From positions 1 through 64,000 of the forward strand of contig NADL03000579.1 of assembly GCA_002205965.3 (NCBI GenBank): a stretch of DNA of 64,000 nt. Direction: 5' to 3'. The position numbers and the translations under genes are program-made. Under the pieces are notes generated by a model that was not told where the DNA came from, did no database searches, and was given only the letters and a program-made list of their open reading frames with translations. The stretch comes from Kappaphycus alvarezii. Lineage: Eukaryota > Rhodophyta > Florideophyceae > Gigartinales > Solieriaceae. Below, in pieces: positions 42,400-55,299 of the stretch; within the stretch, counting starts at the first letter, position 1, and the number at the start of each line of letters is the position of its first letter.

Positions 42400-44680
42400 T
42401 TAGCCATTTTCATTGGACGGAAGATGCCTGTATTCCTTCAGATAGCGCCCCACTTTTACAAGACATTCTGTCATATCCCAAGATAGACGCGATCTTTTCT
42501 TAGATCTGACGGTTCTAGCAACACTGAAAACACGTTCAGAAACGGTAGATGCTGCAGTGGGCGTGAATACCAGGCGTGCCACGCGAGAAAGAAGAGGGAA
42601 CGATTGGCAATTTCTCTTCCAAAACTAGAGATGGCACGAATTACTTTGAGCATTTGCTGCAGGCATATAAATACAAAATACCTCCTCAATGCTTGTATAG
42701 CTTTCATTTGCGCTATTCCTAGAATTGTCAGCGAGAAATGAAATGAAGCCCTTTCCTGGAACCTTGGATTGTTCCACATCTTGTGAAACCTGAAAAGGTA
42801 GCTCTCTATTCGCTTCTTCTGGAAAATACTCTTTGCTCGTTGCACTCATCATTTTCACTGCATTGCTGCTAGAAATCTTGTATGCAGAAATTACACCAAG
42901 ATGGACCTTCATTTTTTTGAGCTTTAGTGTCAGGAACGATACCACATGAACATGATTTGCAGTCATCGGGCATTCCGAAATGTTCTTTGCCCTCCTTTTA
43001 AGAACAAAATTTGACAAACCGGATACTAAATAAGGAGTACAAAAATTGCGGCTCGGTTTATCCTGAATGTCCTTGATTTTCCGTAAAAGTTAGGCTCTTT
43101 AGACTTTCCTTAAGTGCATACTCGGACTAGACTGCTTACCAAAAATCGTAGTGCTTACTTCAATTGAGATGACCAAATCAAGAATAGCTCTCGAAGTAAG
43201 GGTTTCACAGGGAGATGTTTTCCCACCTCACCCGCCCCCAGACCATTCAACTTTATCTGCATACATCTTTTCAGTGGCCGCTGAAAGGCAGGGTGCCAAA
43301 TTTATAAATCTCTTAGATAAAGCTGCAGTGGATCCTTACCATGTTGGTGCATCCACTATAGGTCTCAACAATATTTGCTTGCGCTTTTTCAATTCCTTCA
43401 GAATATAATTTCCAGCCGCTGAGGACTTCTTAAAAAATATCATGTTTTGGCGTATATTTAAGACAGCTGTAGAAACTTCTGCCTTTTCAAAAGCATTCTT
43501 GAGAGAAAACCGATAAGAATTAGCCGCGCAAGAAATTCTATTCAAAGGTAGTCGAACATGTTGATTATTTGGATAAGGGCTATTGGTTAATTCAGTCGTG
43601 TCACCAACTAGTAGCAACCATTGTCGTGTTTGATTTGGAAAAACGAGGTCATCTTTTGATAGAAGGTCGGAAATTTCTGTCTCGAATATGGTTTTAACGT
43701 TCTCATTGTATGTGTCTTGAAAAGGTTAGTGTAACATTGATTCAGAGCTTGAATTAACTGCCCCACTGGATGGTATCGGCGACACTTCTTCCTCCTCTTG
43801 TAATGATAAAATATCACGCACATATTTGCCGGAAGATCCACCATCTTGCATTGGCTCTTTCTTGATAAGACCTGACTCAAAAAATATCATTGACAATTCC
43901 AACTTGTTCTGCTTTCAGTCTTACCTGCATCTTAGGATTTGATGCATTGTCATTTTTGACGAAGAAAACCTTCTTCAAAATGCCGACATTCTTGGCAATA
44001 TATATCAGGACGGCCGACAACTCCTTCTCAGTGTGTCTTCCCTTCAGCTTTGAGTATGCAATCATCTTGTTTTGTAAATCCCCTTTTTTTCTATGTTTGA
44101 CACTGTCAAGGATGAGTAGGACTCGTTATTCTCAGATGCCAAACGTCTTTTGTTGCAGCGAGCACGCTGCTCTTTTCAAGATCCTTTAAATTTTGAGATT
44201 CTAAATCTTTCTCAGCATTGCGAAAACGCCTCATGACGGACTGAAGAATGACCATCTGTAACTATGGAGCAAGTTCTTTCATGACATTTCGAAACCCAAC
44301 ATCCTCGATAATTGATAGAGGTCTCTAGTTTACTTCAACCCATTCAGCGCAAAAGTGTATAAAAAAAGACTGAACTGAACCCTTCTTCGGTATTTTCGCT
44401 TGGAGCATTCGAGAGAGATATATTTGCATTTTATGTCCAATCAGAGCTAAAATGCGAGTTGATGGCCCGATGGTTTGCTGAAATCCACCGTGTTGTGTCT
44501 CGAGGATAAGTGAAGCCTGACATTGGTAGGCCTTTTTCCGATAGCACCGCCACTTTTAGAGATCCTGCACCTGTATGTCTTCTTAAAATTGGGACTATTC
44601 GAGCAATCCAATTCGATATAGATAAAGATCGGATTGTTTTATTTCCCTTTGTAACTTTTGAAATGATGCTTTCCATTCAT
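42400..44680 (-). pseudogene. hAT-family transposase remnant
   Basis: Reading on the minus strand: SKLKGRHTEKELSAVLIYIA, KVFFVKNDNASNPKMQVRLK (DDE first block with DNAS, about 43950), then ISCAANSYRFSLKNAFEKAE and PIVDAPTW (usually TRWNS, about 43340), and the C-terminal dimerisation domain FTPTAASTVSERVFSVARTV and SKKRSRLSWDMTECLVKVGR (42582-42400). An N-terminal piece at 44431-44676 (SGFTYPRDTTRWISANHRA) belongs to the same protein. There are many stops and shifts. The region upstream to 44800 shows no clear terminal repeat. Confidence 0.75.
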
Positions 44681-44799
44681 GTCAGCTTGAATAGAATATG
44701 TAAGTGCAGGCATCGAATCTGACAGCGAAGTGTGCTTTTTAGAAGCATTATCTGATTTTCTATTAGGAATAGCACTCATTTGGATAAGAAAAAATAGGA

Positions 44800-44965
44800 A
44801 TGAGAGGGATACCGGATGTAAAAAACCTTGAAATTGGTAGTATTAAAGGAAATGAAATTACCTGAGGGAATGGCAAGACCTGAGATAGTAGTAATACTTC
44901 AGGTAATGGCAGTACCTGAGGGAATAGTACCTCCAGTTGGAAAGGTTGTAATTGAGGGTATTGAA
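44800..44965. repeat. Imperfect short repeats (TACCTGAGGGAAT type)
   Basis: Units like GGTAATGGCAGTACCTGAGG recur about five times with divergence, giving Leu/Pro/Val-rich frames on the minus strand. Simple-sequence expansion, not a gene. Confidence 0.5.
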
Positions 44966-45289
44966 TTACCAGTACCATTCACTCAATTACGGAAAAGATA
45001 ATTACCAATCACAATTCCAGAGGGAATGCCCTTGGAGCAACACTGTGATTTCGAACCTAAAATTGCATACGAAAACTACCGTAGATAAAATCAACGTTGA
45101 TTTTACGGTGTCTCACTGGCCAATATGTAAGACTCAAGGAAATTTCTTTAAACGTACTGCTGCTATTGTACTGCAGTATATTACACCAGTTTAGAAAACC
45201 TCAACCTGAGGTAGAGTTCAAAAAAGGCCCAGGCATGTGAAAAGAGGCACTATAAACTCACAGGGGCATTGGTGGAGGAAAATTGTCAC

Positions 45290-45470
45290 CAGACCCCCTT
45301 AGCATGCCGTGGTGGACCGGTATCTCTCTGGTGGCACCTGGTATGCCCTGGCTGACCAGTGCATCTCCAGTGCCCCCTGCCATAACATGGTTGACCAGTG
45401 CCTTGCCATTTCCCCTGGCATGCCCTGGTTGACCAGTGCCTTGCCAGTACCTTACCAGTGGCACTAATGT
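45290..45470. repeat. Tandem repeat (TGGCATGCCCTGGTTGACCAGTGCC type)
   Basis: About five to six diverged units of roughly 30 bases containing GCCCTGG.TGACCAGTGC. Open frames here are repeat artefacts. Confidence 0.6.
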
Positions 45471-45899
45471 TTCCGCAATTTCTGTTACTGGGAAGTGCCA
45501 AATTTTCCAATATATTGCCAATACAGGGATCCATCGATTAAGGGAATGTTATGGTGGAACCGGTACAATTTCAACAAACAAGGGAGTTCTAAGGTGAGGT
45601 AACCATATTTGACGAACTTGTACTGTGCTGCAAGGAGTAAAACTCGCCAATGATTGCCTCTCAAAGACCTCTCCGCTCTTGAACGCGGAAATTTCGCAAT
45701 AAAGACCGCATAGATGCATGAAGATGAATGTTAAACTTTGGTTGCATCTCAATTACTAGCATATCATTTCGAATCGTCTCAATCTGCTTAGACACTGGAA
45801 CCAATTGATTATGAGCTTTGTCGTCTTCTGATGCAGTTAATTATGTTATTAAGCTCTGAAACAGTCGAAGACGCTATTTGGTCACCCAAAATATCCTCC

Positions 45900-47110
45900 G
45901 TCACATCAGCGTCATCTGCATTTAAAATTTTTGCAAGACCTTTGTAAGAGAGTTTTCTTCCTGTTTCACATCAACAGCTGCTTTATCTATCAGTTACTCA
46001 CGACCCTTATCCTTGAGTACACTGCATGAGTTCCAATAATTGTTGGTCACAGATGTAGGCACATTTTTCCACACTGCGAACAGTCGTCTCATCCCGTCCA
46101 GCTGATGAACAGAATAGAAATCAGAATCAGCTGTTCCCTCTTTATGCAAAACACGTTGAGACTGTGAAGTTCGATAACGTCGCATAAGGGATGCAATTAT
46201 GCCAGCATCCATTGGTTGACTTTTGGATGTAGTGTTCGGAGGAAGGTATTCAACTAGTGTAGGCGTACGTTTAGAGAAATAATGAGGGCTACCGAGACCA
46301 GAAAAGTTGCTAAGCGACAAGACCACACTATCTAAATCCCCTGATTTCGATTTTCACGTCTCATCTTAGAATCAAATCGACATAAACATTCAAAGAAAAT
46401 AGACATTTTCATCCACGCCTTTTGGTTTGCCCAATAGTAAAACCCCATATCTTTGCCACTACTTGTTTGAAAGCACCTGATCTTTAAGGCACTTTCGATG
46501 AAAAGATGGTTCTTCTTCTCAGTTTCTGACGCGTTGGAGCAGACCAAGAGAGTTTTTGCATTTCTTCACAATTTTCATTACTGAAGAAGATATTGTTCGA
46601 TCAGAAAGCATACTGTAGTTAATGCCAGTTTCATCCGCAGCGAAGATATCGTTAAAAAAAAGTTCACATATGTCTTTAAACCGAAGTAAATCACGCTCGG
46701 TATAGCCTTAGCGTATGCATCTGACGCCTCACATGCAACCGCATCGACTTGAGATGCAATTTTTTTTGGAGATTCCGGAGCCATCCGATAGAGACATTTA
46801 GTTTAAAATGCTCGGTCCCCGGCAACAATGAGTAAATATCTGCGAGAATTCGGCATGACTTCTCGCAAATGATATCTTCTGTAATGAAGCGGCCTTCTGT
46901 GTCTTGATTCATTCTCGAAGTGACGGGTTTTTTCTCAATTACGGGATGGGCTCCAAGCTTACATCGCCTCGAATCATTATTTGGCACGCAAATGTCTTTC
47001 GCTCGAGAGATTCTAGAGATTACATGATGTGAAGGAGTGAAGCAATTTTTGAGAGCCAGTTCTGACCATTCAGCGATTTGCGCAGGTCAAGGGACTCTCC
47101 TGGCAAACTT
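45900..47110 (-). pseudogene. pogo/Tigger-like transposase remnant
   Basis: N-terminal HTH piece QIAEWSELALKNCFTPSHHV followed by ISRISRAKDIC (about 47070-46985), second HTH ADIYSLLPGTEHFKLNVSIG and WLRNLQKKLHLKSMR, DIFAADETGINYSMLS (first catalytic Asp, about 46640), and LVEYLPPNTTSKSQPMDAGI (46240-46180), where LPPNTTS...QPMD is the DDE_1 signature of pogo and CENP-B-like proteins. Several breaks between blocks. A C-terminal part (WKNVPTSVTNNYWNSCSVL) follows. Confidence 0.8.
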
Positions 47111-47699
47111 TGGCGAAGTAACTCTTCTTTCCTGGCTAGCTTTTGCCGGTTATTGAGGTGATTCGGAGCATGGCATTTATTTTCGAATAAGAATCAATTA
47201 TTAGGACTGTATGAAAAAGGTGATGAGATGAGAAACGTACTCTCGTCGTCGGTATGCTGTTGTATTAGTTCTGTAGCTTATTGACTATAGTTTAACTTTT
47301 TGATTGCTAACGTGGAGGTGGCTCACAGTATCCAGCCGTCTTCAAAGGATTTAAAAGTGGTGAAAAGTTTAATTAAAATTAAATATTTTGAATTTTAGGT
47401 GAACTAATTGATGTTCCACATATGACGTAGAAAGAAATCATTGAAAGTGGATGAAGAATGAAGTAACGGCTGTGGTGGACAGCTCGATGTTTCCAAAATG
47501 TAAGTAATTTCCTATTTAGAGTGTCCTACAATCGAGGGACCACTGTAACATGCAATTGCCTACCATTACTGGCCATCAATTGTTGGTATACTTAATTTTC
47601 CTGAAAATAACAGTTTCAGACGAGGACTACTGTATGTAGGCTAACGTAGGCTAATCAATTACTGTACATTTCCTGAGAACGGAGGTTCTCTGGAATACG
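47111..47699. other. No gene seen
   Basis: AT-rich spacer between a pogo remnant and a LINE remnant; no supported feature. Confidence 0.4.
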
Positions 47700-48536
47700 C
47701 ACAAATTCAAGTTTGGGCCTGAAGTGTCGCTCAAAACGCCTTCCAACAAATAAAGGGCTTTATTTTGGACGAGTCTCGCCCCATAAGAGTGAAAAATGTT
47801 TGCTGCGCATCAGCAATTGTAACGGCTTCCCGCGCGGCAACTCCAGTCGCAACCCGGTTTGCGCAGTCCCAAGTGGTAGGTTCCCAGCCCTCCAACGCGG
47901 AGATTGGCTGAGAAATGAAGATGTGCCCAGGACCCTTGGAACGTATTGTCTCGGGAACAAGAGTGTCCTTGCCAAGGCGATCCTTGGTCATCGCGCCAAG
48001 GAGAGAAGACGGGCGGGGGTCAAGGGATGGATTAAGTTTACGTCATAATAGTCCACGTGGGCCCGTTCTCTCCAAGCGCCTTGATATCCGGGAGAACTGA
48101 ATTTACGGGTTGTTAGGTCTCAAGGGCAGGGTTTTAGGTGGCTTTAGAAAGGTCCGCAACAAAAAACGTGTTTGAGAGTCTTGCCGCCACATATGGCTGG
48201 ATCTTTAGCCGCAGCACAGCGCGTGGTCACCGTACTGATCCATGAGTGCCGTAAATCCCCTTTTTGGCATTTTGATGCTGGAGGAAACAGTGGTACCTGG
48301 CAGTAAAACTGCAACTACGTCTTGCAATCGAGGTCCGAAATGTAGGTGCCCAGGCCTGAGGCCGGTTAGCATGAGAGCCATTCCTTGCATCCATCCACTG
48401 ACAACGAGGCTTGGAATGCCATGGTCCTCTTATCCCCTTTGGCATGGCTTCAAACGCCTTTTCCTCAACTGAGCCAGCGAGTTGCCCTTGGCTAGATCGC
48501 TGCCTTGAGTTGATAGCCGTGAACTGGGCAACCTTC
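47700..48536 (-). pseudogene. LINE remnant (LINE-D), C-terminal region
   Basis: The minus strand gives VAQFTAINSRQRSSQGQLAG then GLRPGHLHFGPRLQDVVAVL and KMPKRGFTALMDQYGDHALC. The last segment is the Cys/His zinc module, with the first cysteines lost. VDYYDVNLIHPLTPA at about 48050 fits the DV(T) endonuclease core. Frames are broken. The solo LTR f is inserted at its upstream edge with duplication CCTTC. Confidence 0.5.
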
Positions 48537-48973
48537 TGATAGGGGCAAATGGTCGGGAGAAGAGACAATCAGTACTATCTACCCCAAAAAGGAGGTATTG
48601 CAAGCGACAAAAGTACTACCGTGGTATAGTTTAACGACAAAAGGAGTGCATATGGAAGAAAGTTGAGACGCCTACACGCAAGTATGGAAATGGCAGGGTT
48701 TACCACTGATGCTATGAGACCAGCGTAGAAAAAATATTACTTGGGCCTGGAGTTGCCACTAAACTTCCTACTACTCGTGACATGACATTGAGTTGTCTTC
48801 CAAGTTGCTTGACCTCTCCATGAGGAAGCAGCTAACTCAGCTTATGTAGACTTTTGGTACCCGTAAAGCCCGAAAATGACTACAAATAATACCAGAAAAT
48901 TCATAAAAACACTTTGTACGGACGAAATAATCTAAACAAAAGGTACTTAAGAAACGAACAATCAATATGGTCC

Positions 48974-49135
48974 TCTTATTTCCCATTCTCTAAATCAGAT
49001 CCAAACAACTCCTCCAAAATATCCATGCTGCCAAAGCAGTCTTCGCAAGTATCTGCGAACGGCTCATGATTATCTATTTCCTCCTAAAAGGTATCTAAAC
49101 TACTAAAGATATCTCAATTTGGTTCCATCGTGGGT
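48974..49135 (-). pseudogene. LTR mini-protein, copy f, degraded
   Basis: The initiator is lost (LNKVPTMEPN in place of MDQVVPTMEPD) and stops interrupt DIFSSLDT, but HEPFADTCEDC, SMDILEELFGSDLENGK is still readable. Confidence 0.5.
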
Positions 49136-49520
49136 ACCTTATTCAATACATTCCGCCATTCCAACAATTCACATGCCTCCCTGTCCTTCATCCTCCTCGT
49201 CCTCATTCTCATTCTCGTCTTCATTCTCATCCTCGTCCTCGACGTCCTCCTCATTCTCCTCGTCCTCCTCATCATTAACGTCGTAGACCAATTCTGGGGC
49301 TGCCCACTCCTCGAAGGTCTCACAGCTACCCCTCGACTTCTCACTTCTGCCCCTCAGGTACCTCCTCCGCCTACTCCTCGACGAAAAAACGACGCACAAA
49401 TTTGATCAACTTTTTTTTGTTTGTCGCCATAGGTAGTCATCGCGGTGAGTAGGTCCGAAAGGGGGTAGGGGAGGAGTTTAGGGGGCAGGTGGCGCTTTTT
49501 GGTGATGTAGACGGAGTTGT
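49136..49520 (-). pseudogene. LTR ORF1, copy f, broken
   Basis: DDYLWRQTKK and FVRRFFVEE appear in neighbouring frames at about 49380-49440, then CETFEEWAAPELVYDVN and a run of Glu/Asp/Asn. An indel now joins the acidic frame to the mini-ORF frame (ELLEWRNVLNKVPTMEP). Confidence 0.5.
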
Positions 49521-49918
49521 GAAGGTTTCTTATTTTGGTTGTAAATAGAGTAGTTCGATTGTGGATGGAAAATAGAGGGTTTGAGGGAAGGGTGGTTTGA
49601 GGAGGGTTGATGGATCTCAAAAAGTTGGGTAAAGTGGGTTTTAATTGCACCTTAGAGGCGGACTAGAGTCGGTACTAAAAAGTTAAAGTTGAAGTTGCAG
49701 CAGCACGGTTGCGTGAAAATTCTACATAAGGAGCGAATTGGATGAAGAAGGTAGATAAAAATACGTAAATCGCTGACTTGGAGGAGATGATACAGTTTGA
49801 AAATTCCTAGGGAGGATGGTGGGCAAATTTTGAAGGTAAGGTGAGCGGGGTCAGTGGAAGGATCGTTCTAACTTGCTGAATTACACAAAGGGAGGACCAT
49901 TTCCTGTATTACACCTTC

Positions 49919-51905
49919 TCGAGTGCCATTTTTGTCTTTCACGCGTCCTATGCCCGAACTACAGATGTGTAAGATTGAAGAGCAGTGTTCGGTAGCAGAC
50001 CGGCATCTCGGCACCGTCCTCATTGACGCCCGCAACTCCTTCAATTATGTTGATAGGCAAAAAAATGTTATACTTCCTCCCATCTCGTGTCCCGTGGATT
50101 TCACGGATCGCGAACATGATTTATGGTCGGTCTAACCCCCTTTAATCATTCCGAAGTGTGATCAAATGATCCTACCTAGCGCGCAAAGCAACCAGCAGGT
50201 GATATTGCTAGCATACTGCTTTTCTCTCGCTATACAGCCACTTATCCAACGAATAGCTGTAGAGCACGGCAATTTATTCAACCAGTAGTATGCTGATGAT
50301 GGAAGGACCATGTCATGACTTGACGCATTACGAAGAGCTCTTTGGTCACTCACCTGGTACGGCCCGGCTTTTTGCATATTCGTCAATCACCAAAAGACAC
50401 GCATCTATTGGCCGCACATCATGCTCTCAAGCAGAGTGGCGTTTCTGCCTGAGTTCTCTCTCCAAGTGCGCAGCTGAAAGCTTCTATCTTCTCGGGGTCC
50501 CGATTGGAAGCGCTACCTTAACCAAGGCTTTCCTGCAGGACAAAGTTGATGCATGTCAACGCACGATGAAGTTTCTCGAGCACATCCCGGACCCACAGGC
50601 ACGTTTCCACATCCACAGACTCTGCGAAGCGGCGTGCCGCGTCCTCAATCTCCCGGACTCAGCATAGACTCAAATTTGTCTCCCGATTCGCCTCGGTGAT
50701 CAGAGTTTCTCCCTGATTGGCCCCCCCCCACGTAACAGTTGTCTTCAGCCTCATTGATTCAACCCCACCTGCCTCTGCACGGCGTCATACTCTAAGCTGC
50801 GGTCTAAAGTGGTCCATTCAAAGCGCGCTCGATATTATAGGTCGTTTTTATTTATTGGCCAACCTAAAACATAAAACGACACTCCGCGACTTCGTACGCC
50901 GCCTCCATGGCAGTCCATTTGTCACCAACCTCGGCTCCGTCGACCTTACTGTCCTTTTGGATAATCCAGGTGACATGGAAACATTTCTGAACACGGCAGA
51001 GCATGAGGCCAAGGCCAAGGAGTCCTAGGGGACACTCTCTGGAGGGATATTCCTTGCCGGAGACACTACCATGCCTACAGTACCCGTTTTAGGATACTAG
51101 ACCTCGCCTTTCGACACGTTGTTGTCGCTGTTTTCCATTAACCACACCCAGCGACTACCATAAACGTTTTCCGCGCCAATTGCAGCATATTGATACGCCA
51201 TCACCTAGGTCTACCCAGTCTCCATGGACTCGATGGCGCTGAACTTTGACCACTGGTAGCAACCACTGGATATCTACGGTGATCACGCTGCTAACATCTA
51301 CCCCTCTCAGATTGGATGTCGACACCAGCATGAAGCCGTTCGTAACGCCATCGCTTATCACCTTTTCCGCACCGCTGGTTTGGACACCCAACTCGAGATA
51401 CCTGACCTCATCCCTTGTTTCGAGCTGCGGCGCGGAGACGTACTTGTACATCTTCCTGCTTTTTCGGCTGACCCTCGTGAGAAGCACTTCGAGTGAGATG
51501 TTGTCATTACACCTCGGTTTACGTTTTCCGCCGCTGCAAGTGCAACGCGAATCGCAAGTGGTGCCGCAGCCCAAGGATATCGTCGGAAGATTTAGAAGTT
51601 GGAACACGAGCTGTCCAGACTAATTTTCAGCCTTTTCTTTCATCCGTCCCGCGATACACGCGACCTTTGTTTCCGGTTTAAGCCCCTATCTTTTGACGCT
51701 AGGAGCTGCATACCCTGACACAATCCGTTTTCTTGAACGTTTTATCGACCAAGCTGCGAGCAAATATTACGTCTCTCCCATCATCTTCCGCACACACCTA
51801 TATTTACGCTTAAGCTGCATCATATGGTCGTCGATAGCAATGGCCATCATCTCGCGCGCTCCACTGAACGTGACTGTTTTGGACCATCCGATTAGATCTT
51901 AATCA
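49919..51905 (+). pseudogene. LINE-C remnant: RT and restriction-like endonuclease
   Basis: Motif A LGTVLIDARNSFNYVDR (about 50010), VILLAYCFSLAIQPLIQRIA (motif B region with the GDP part lost), NQYADDGRTM (motif C, YADD, at about 50285 after a shift), then ESFYLLGVPIGSATLTKAFL and LEHIPDPQARFHIHRLCEAA. The C-terminal zinc segment is eroded (MDSMALNFDHW...PLDIYGDHAAN), followed by HQHEAVRNAIAYHLFRTAGL, LRRGDVLVHLPA and DVVIT, the endonuclease core, and FKPLSFDALGAAYPDTIRFL. It shares family with the 59370-60724 fragment. Several stops and shifts. Confidence 0.8.
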
Positions 51906-54626
51906 TAACAAGTGGTTTGGCAGTGCTCGTGACAGATGAGTAAAAACTGTTATTGACATAACCAAAAAAATTCCCTCTCGCTGTGATAATTCTTTTCAAT
52001 TTTTTTAGTGGAGCACCGTTACTCCCCTCCTAGCCCCCCCCTACTCCCTCTCCAACTCCATCCAAGTTCCTACCTCGGCTTATGCGCTGTATCTCAACCC
52101 CCACTTCCTACCTCGGTTCCACACCTCGGCCTACCTGCTGTATCCTCCTCCCCACGCTACTCTTCGGCAACAGTTCCACGTTTTCACTCTGCAATGTACA
52201 CACACTACTGCCTCGTATCGACACCAGTGAACGGCCCAAGTGTGTTCCCAAAAAACCGGTATACGCGTAGTAGTGTGCGTGGTGGTAAAGTGGTGGACGG
52301 CTGTTTCGTCGAAACGCGGCGTGGGTTACTAGGTGTCGTGACAAGGTTCACTGGCCTTCTCCGGGTTCTCCATCGTTCTTTTCCGCATCTACTCTTCTTT
52401 CCAGAATGCAGACAACTCGTGGATCCAAATGACACGTTTCCTTCTCTACTTCATTTTCCTTTGCTCCCGTCTTCTTTTTTTACTTAATAACGCACACTAC
52501 ACAGCTAGCGCGTCTTAGTACTGGCAGGCGGACACCCAGAGTTTAGTAAGTGACAAAGTCTGCTCGGAATCAGAGAGGACCGAAGGATGCCCCGCCGGCT
52601 AGCCGTGAAAATCTTATGCAGCGCTTGGAGAGACGGTTAGACATCACCAAGTTCTACACCTCGGGGGTGATGTCCAGATGAACTAAGCTACGTACGCCCC
52701 GTTCAGAAGAAGCGCAGTGTATAGAGTCGACGCAAACGAATTCAAATAGATGCTCGGCGCTCATATAAGCGCCTATGTAACGCATACGTGTGGAACAGAG
52801 CTCGCTCAAGACGACGCCATTCGACTCGGCTTGACGGATTCCTTGCACGACCACAGTTCTTAAACAGAGATGCATGGAGAAGATTGGGCGATTCGCGCAA
52901 TACTCTGGGTCGAGGATGAAGGATCGTGGAAGGCCGAGGATGCCGACACTAGCGATATCTATTCGGATTTTTCTACAATCTAGCTCTCTCTGGCTATATA
53001 GAGAGCGATGAACACTCAATCGACCCAAGTGGTGAGGTCTTCCTCGGGACTGGAGGCCGCCTTAGTGCTTTCCAATTCATACGTAATTAGTTTCAACCTC
53101 ACAAGAAGAAACGTCTCATTGTCTCTCACGCACGCTCTCGTGGACCGCGGGCCTCTAATTCATCCTTGCTTTCAGATGCGCTCACCCAAGTGATCTTCCG
53201 TGATCATTGTGACTCTAACCTTTGTTTTGCGATTGCCAACGCCCTATGGAAACTCAGGGCACCTTCTACCGCTCTTGAGCAGGCCGAAATCTTCAAGTTC
53301 CATGCACAGAAATCTAGGGCTGACTTCCAACCAGGAATTCGTATACAAAGTCTTAGAAACGCTTTAAAGCTTTACTTGACTCAATTTTTCGTCTTTCGAC
53401 AGGTACTATCTTTAAACCCCTTCCTCACAAATGTCCTTAGTTTACTTCCAGACGTGTGCTTCGTCACATTCGACGCGTCACGTGGAGTCTCTCATTGTGT
53501 TACCTTAAATGGAACACCTGCCCAATTTGGGACTCAAGCGTGCATTTTGCATTAGCCATTTCCCCCTGGAGACTGAAGGAATGTGTATGACAGAACTTTG
53601 TATTCATGTCCGTCGTAGAAATACGCCGGATTGTTCTTGGTAAGGATGGTAAACGCAGGAAGCCCCGCCCTGGTCGAAATTCTTTTTCATTAAGGAAGCG
53701 CTACCGATTCATGAGGAAAAGCGAGGGGGCAGCAATGATACTCCATAATTACCCAATATTCCAAGCTTCAACCATTATGTTGACTATTTACTTCCATGCT
53801 TCTCTTGTAATTAGTGTTCTACGATGCATTTTTCTACGAATTCCTAATACATTCTACTTGATTATTTGATTTTGTTTCTTCTCTTTAGATGCGTAAATAG
53901 GTAGGTCTCTTCTCACGGAGCACAATTCGGCGCGAATGGATTCCTTTCAAGGTAACGTGCCCGGTCGAAGGCATCAACTCTTAGCGCGGGTGGTCCGCCT
54001 TAGTCACTCGGCATGGATTAGGGACTCCCTTCCAAGAACGATTCTCTCTTGAAAGAGATTTTAATGTCTCAGTCATGTGATGCAGTCGTATACGGTATTC
54101 CGGGTATCTATAAATAGAAAATGGCACTTTCTTGGCTATGGCCATCACATGTTTATACATTTTTCGACGAAAACGTTTTGCGTAGCCTAAAAGCTGTCTC
54201 AGAGTATTCTCCAATGCTATAACTCATCTTATCTATCTACCTTTACTGTCTCTGTATTTGACCACGAGGAGTATAAAACAGAATATATGGCTTTAGCGCC
54301 ACCAAGCCTCCGGCTGAAAGGATTTATTGGCAATAGTGACATACTCTGACGAGATGTAAGAAATAAATTGGTCCAGGTGGCATGGGATAGCAAGGCGTCT
54401 TTTGATTGGTAAAGCGATTATATAATATCCCAGTGTGCAACTCCTCCGAAACTATACCAAGTGTACCAATGGGATCATACGCTGTGTTCAGAACTGTAAA
54501 GAAATTGTAATGACAGCGAAGTTCCTAGTAGCCCTGGCTCCAAGGTTAGCAGTGGTTCGAATCTACAGTACAGTAGATGCAGTGAACTTTTGTAAAGCTG
54601 TAAGTTCCGTGAAGTGGAATAAAAAA
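51906..54626. other. No supported gene
   Basis: A Pro/Ser-rich frame at 52008-52487 looks like LINE 3' sequence read by chance. Frames at 53166-53555 (+) and 53981-54214 (-) have no recognisable motif. The right part should hold the 3' LTR of gypsy-3, whose start on the minus strand is TGATTTTTTATTCC at 54629, but no matching 5' copy was found to fix its length. Confidence 0.35.
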
Positions 54627-55082
54627 TCACTCCCCCTTACAGAGAAGAATCGCCCGATTCTTGAGGTTCTGCATGTACTTATTCAAAAGCTCTTGTGATT
54701 TCTTGAGGTATGATTCGGGAAGCCCCGAGTTCTCATGATCTCCGTACCCTTTCCATTTGACAAGGAATTTTTGTACACGTTCTTTTTTATGAGCGAGTAT
54801 GGACTCGACTTCGTATTTCTCATGTTCATCTTGAAATTGGAGTGGTAGCGGTGGTGGAATTTTTCGGCTGAATTCATCTTCAAAGAACGGTTTCAAGAGG
54901 CTAGCGTGGAACGCATTATGTATTCCTCTGTCGATCATCGGTTGATATAAATGCAGACGGTACGTCATACCTTTAATATCCTCTGTCATTTCAAAGGGAT
55001 CACAACACTTCGGGTTCCGGTTGCGTGATCCACCCGCATCTTCAAGTGATAAGTTCTGTTGATAGCCAAACCTTATAACCAA
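54627..55082 (-). pseudogene. gypsy-3 integrase tail and chromodomain
   Basis: PFEMTEDIKGMTYRLHLYQP then HNAFHASLLKPFFEDEF, the integrase C-terminal linker, followed by EKYEVESILAHKKERVQKFL and VKWKGYGDHENSGLPESYLK, a clear chromodomain (the usual W of NSWEP reads G). The stop codon TGA is formed by the first bases of the 3' LTR. Confidence 0.85.
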
Positions 55083-55299
55083 TCTTGAACGCAGATGGCC
55101 TTCTTTTCTTGTTTACATATTTTGCGGTGGACTCATTGGCTTTTGCGTTCTGATTCTGGGGTTTCCTTAATGCTTCTTGAATGTGTTTTAGAAAACCTGC
55201 TGCAGCTGGTTTGTCTGACGCTAAAACATCTAAGGGTACTGTTCGTGGTTTAATTTCGTAATTGAGTAAAATGGTGAGCAGGTTGTGATGACATTCACA

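Larger units (their letters stand above)
48537..49913 (-). mobile_element. Solo LTR, long subfamily (copy f)
   Basis: The plus strand starts TGATAGGGGC and ends TGTATTACA, with exact 5-bp duplication CCTTC at 48532-48536 and 49914-49918. It has the same organisation as copy b, with ORF1 and mini-ORF traces on the minus strand. Confidence 0.87.

Noticed and set aside
45258..45534. Gly/Pro-rich minus-strand proteins
   Set aside because: Frames come from a diverged 30-bp tandem repeat.
52008..52487. 159-codon Pro/Ser-rich frame after LINE-C
   Set aside because: Low-complexity CT-rich DNA with competing frames on both strands and no recognisable domain.
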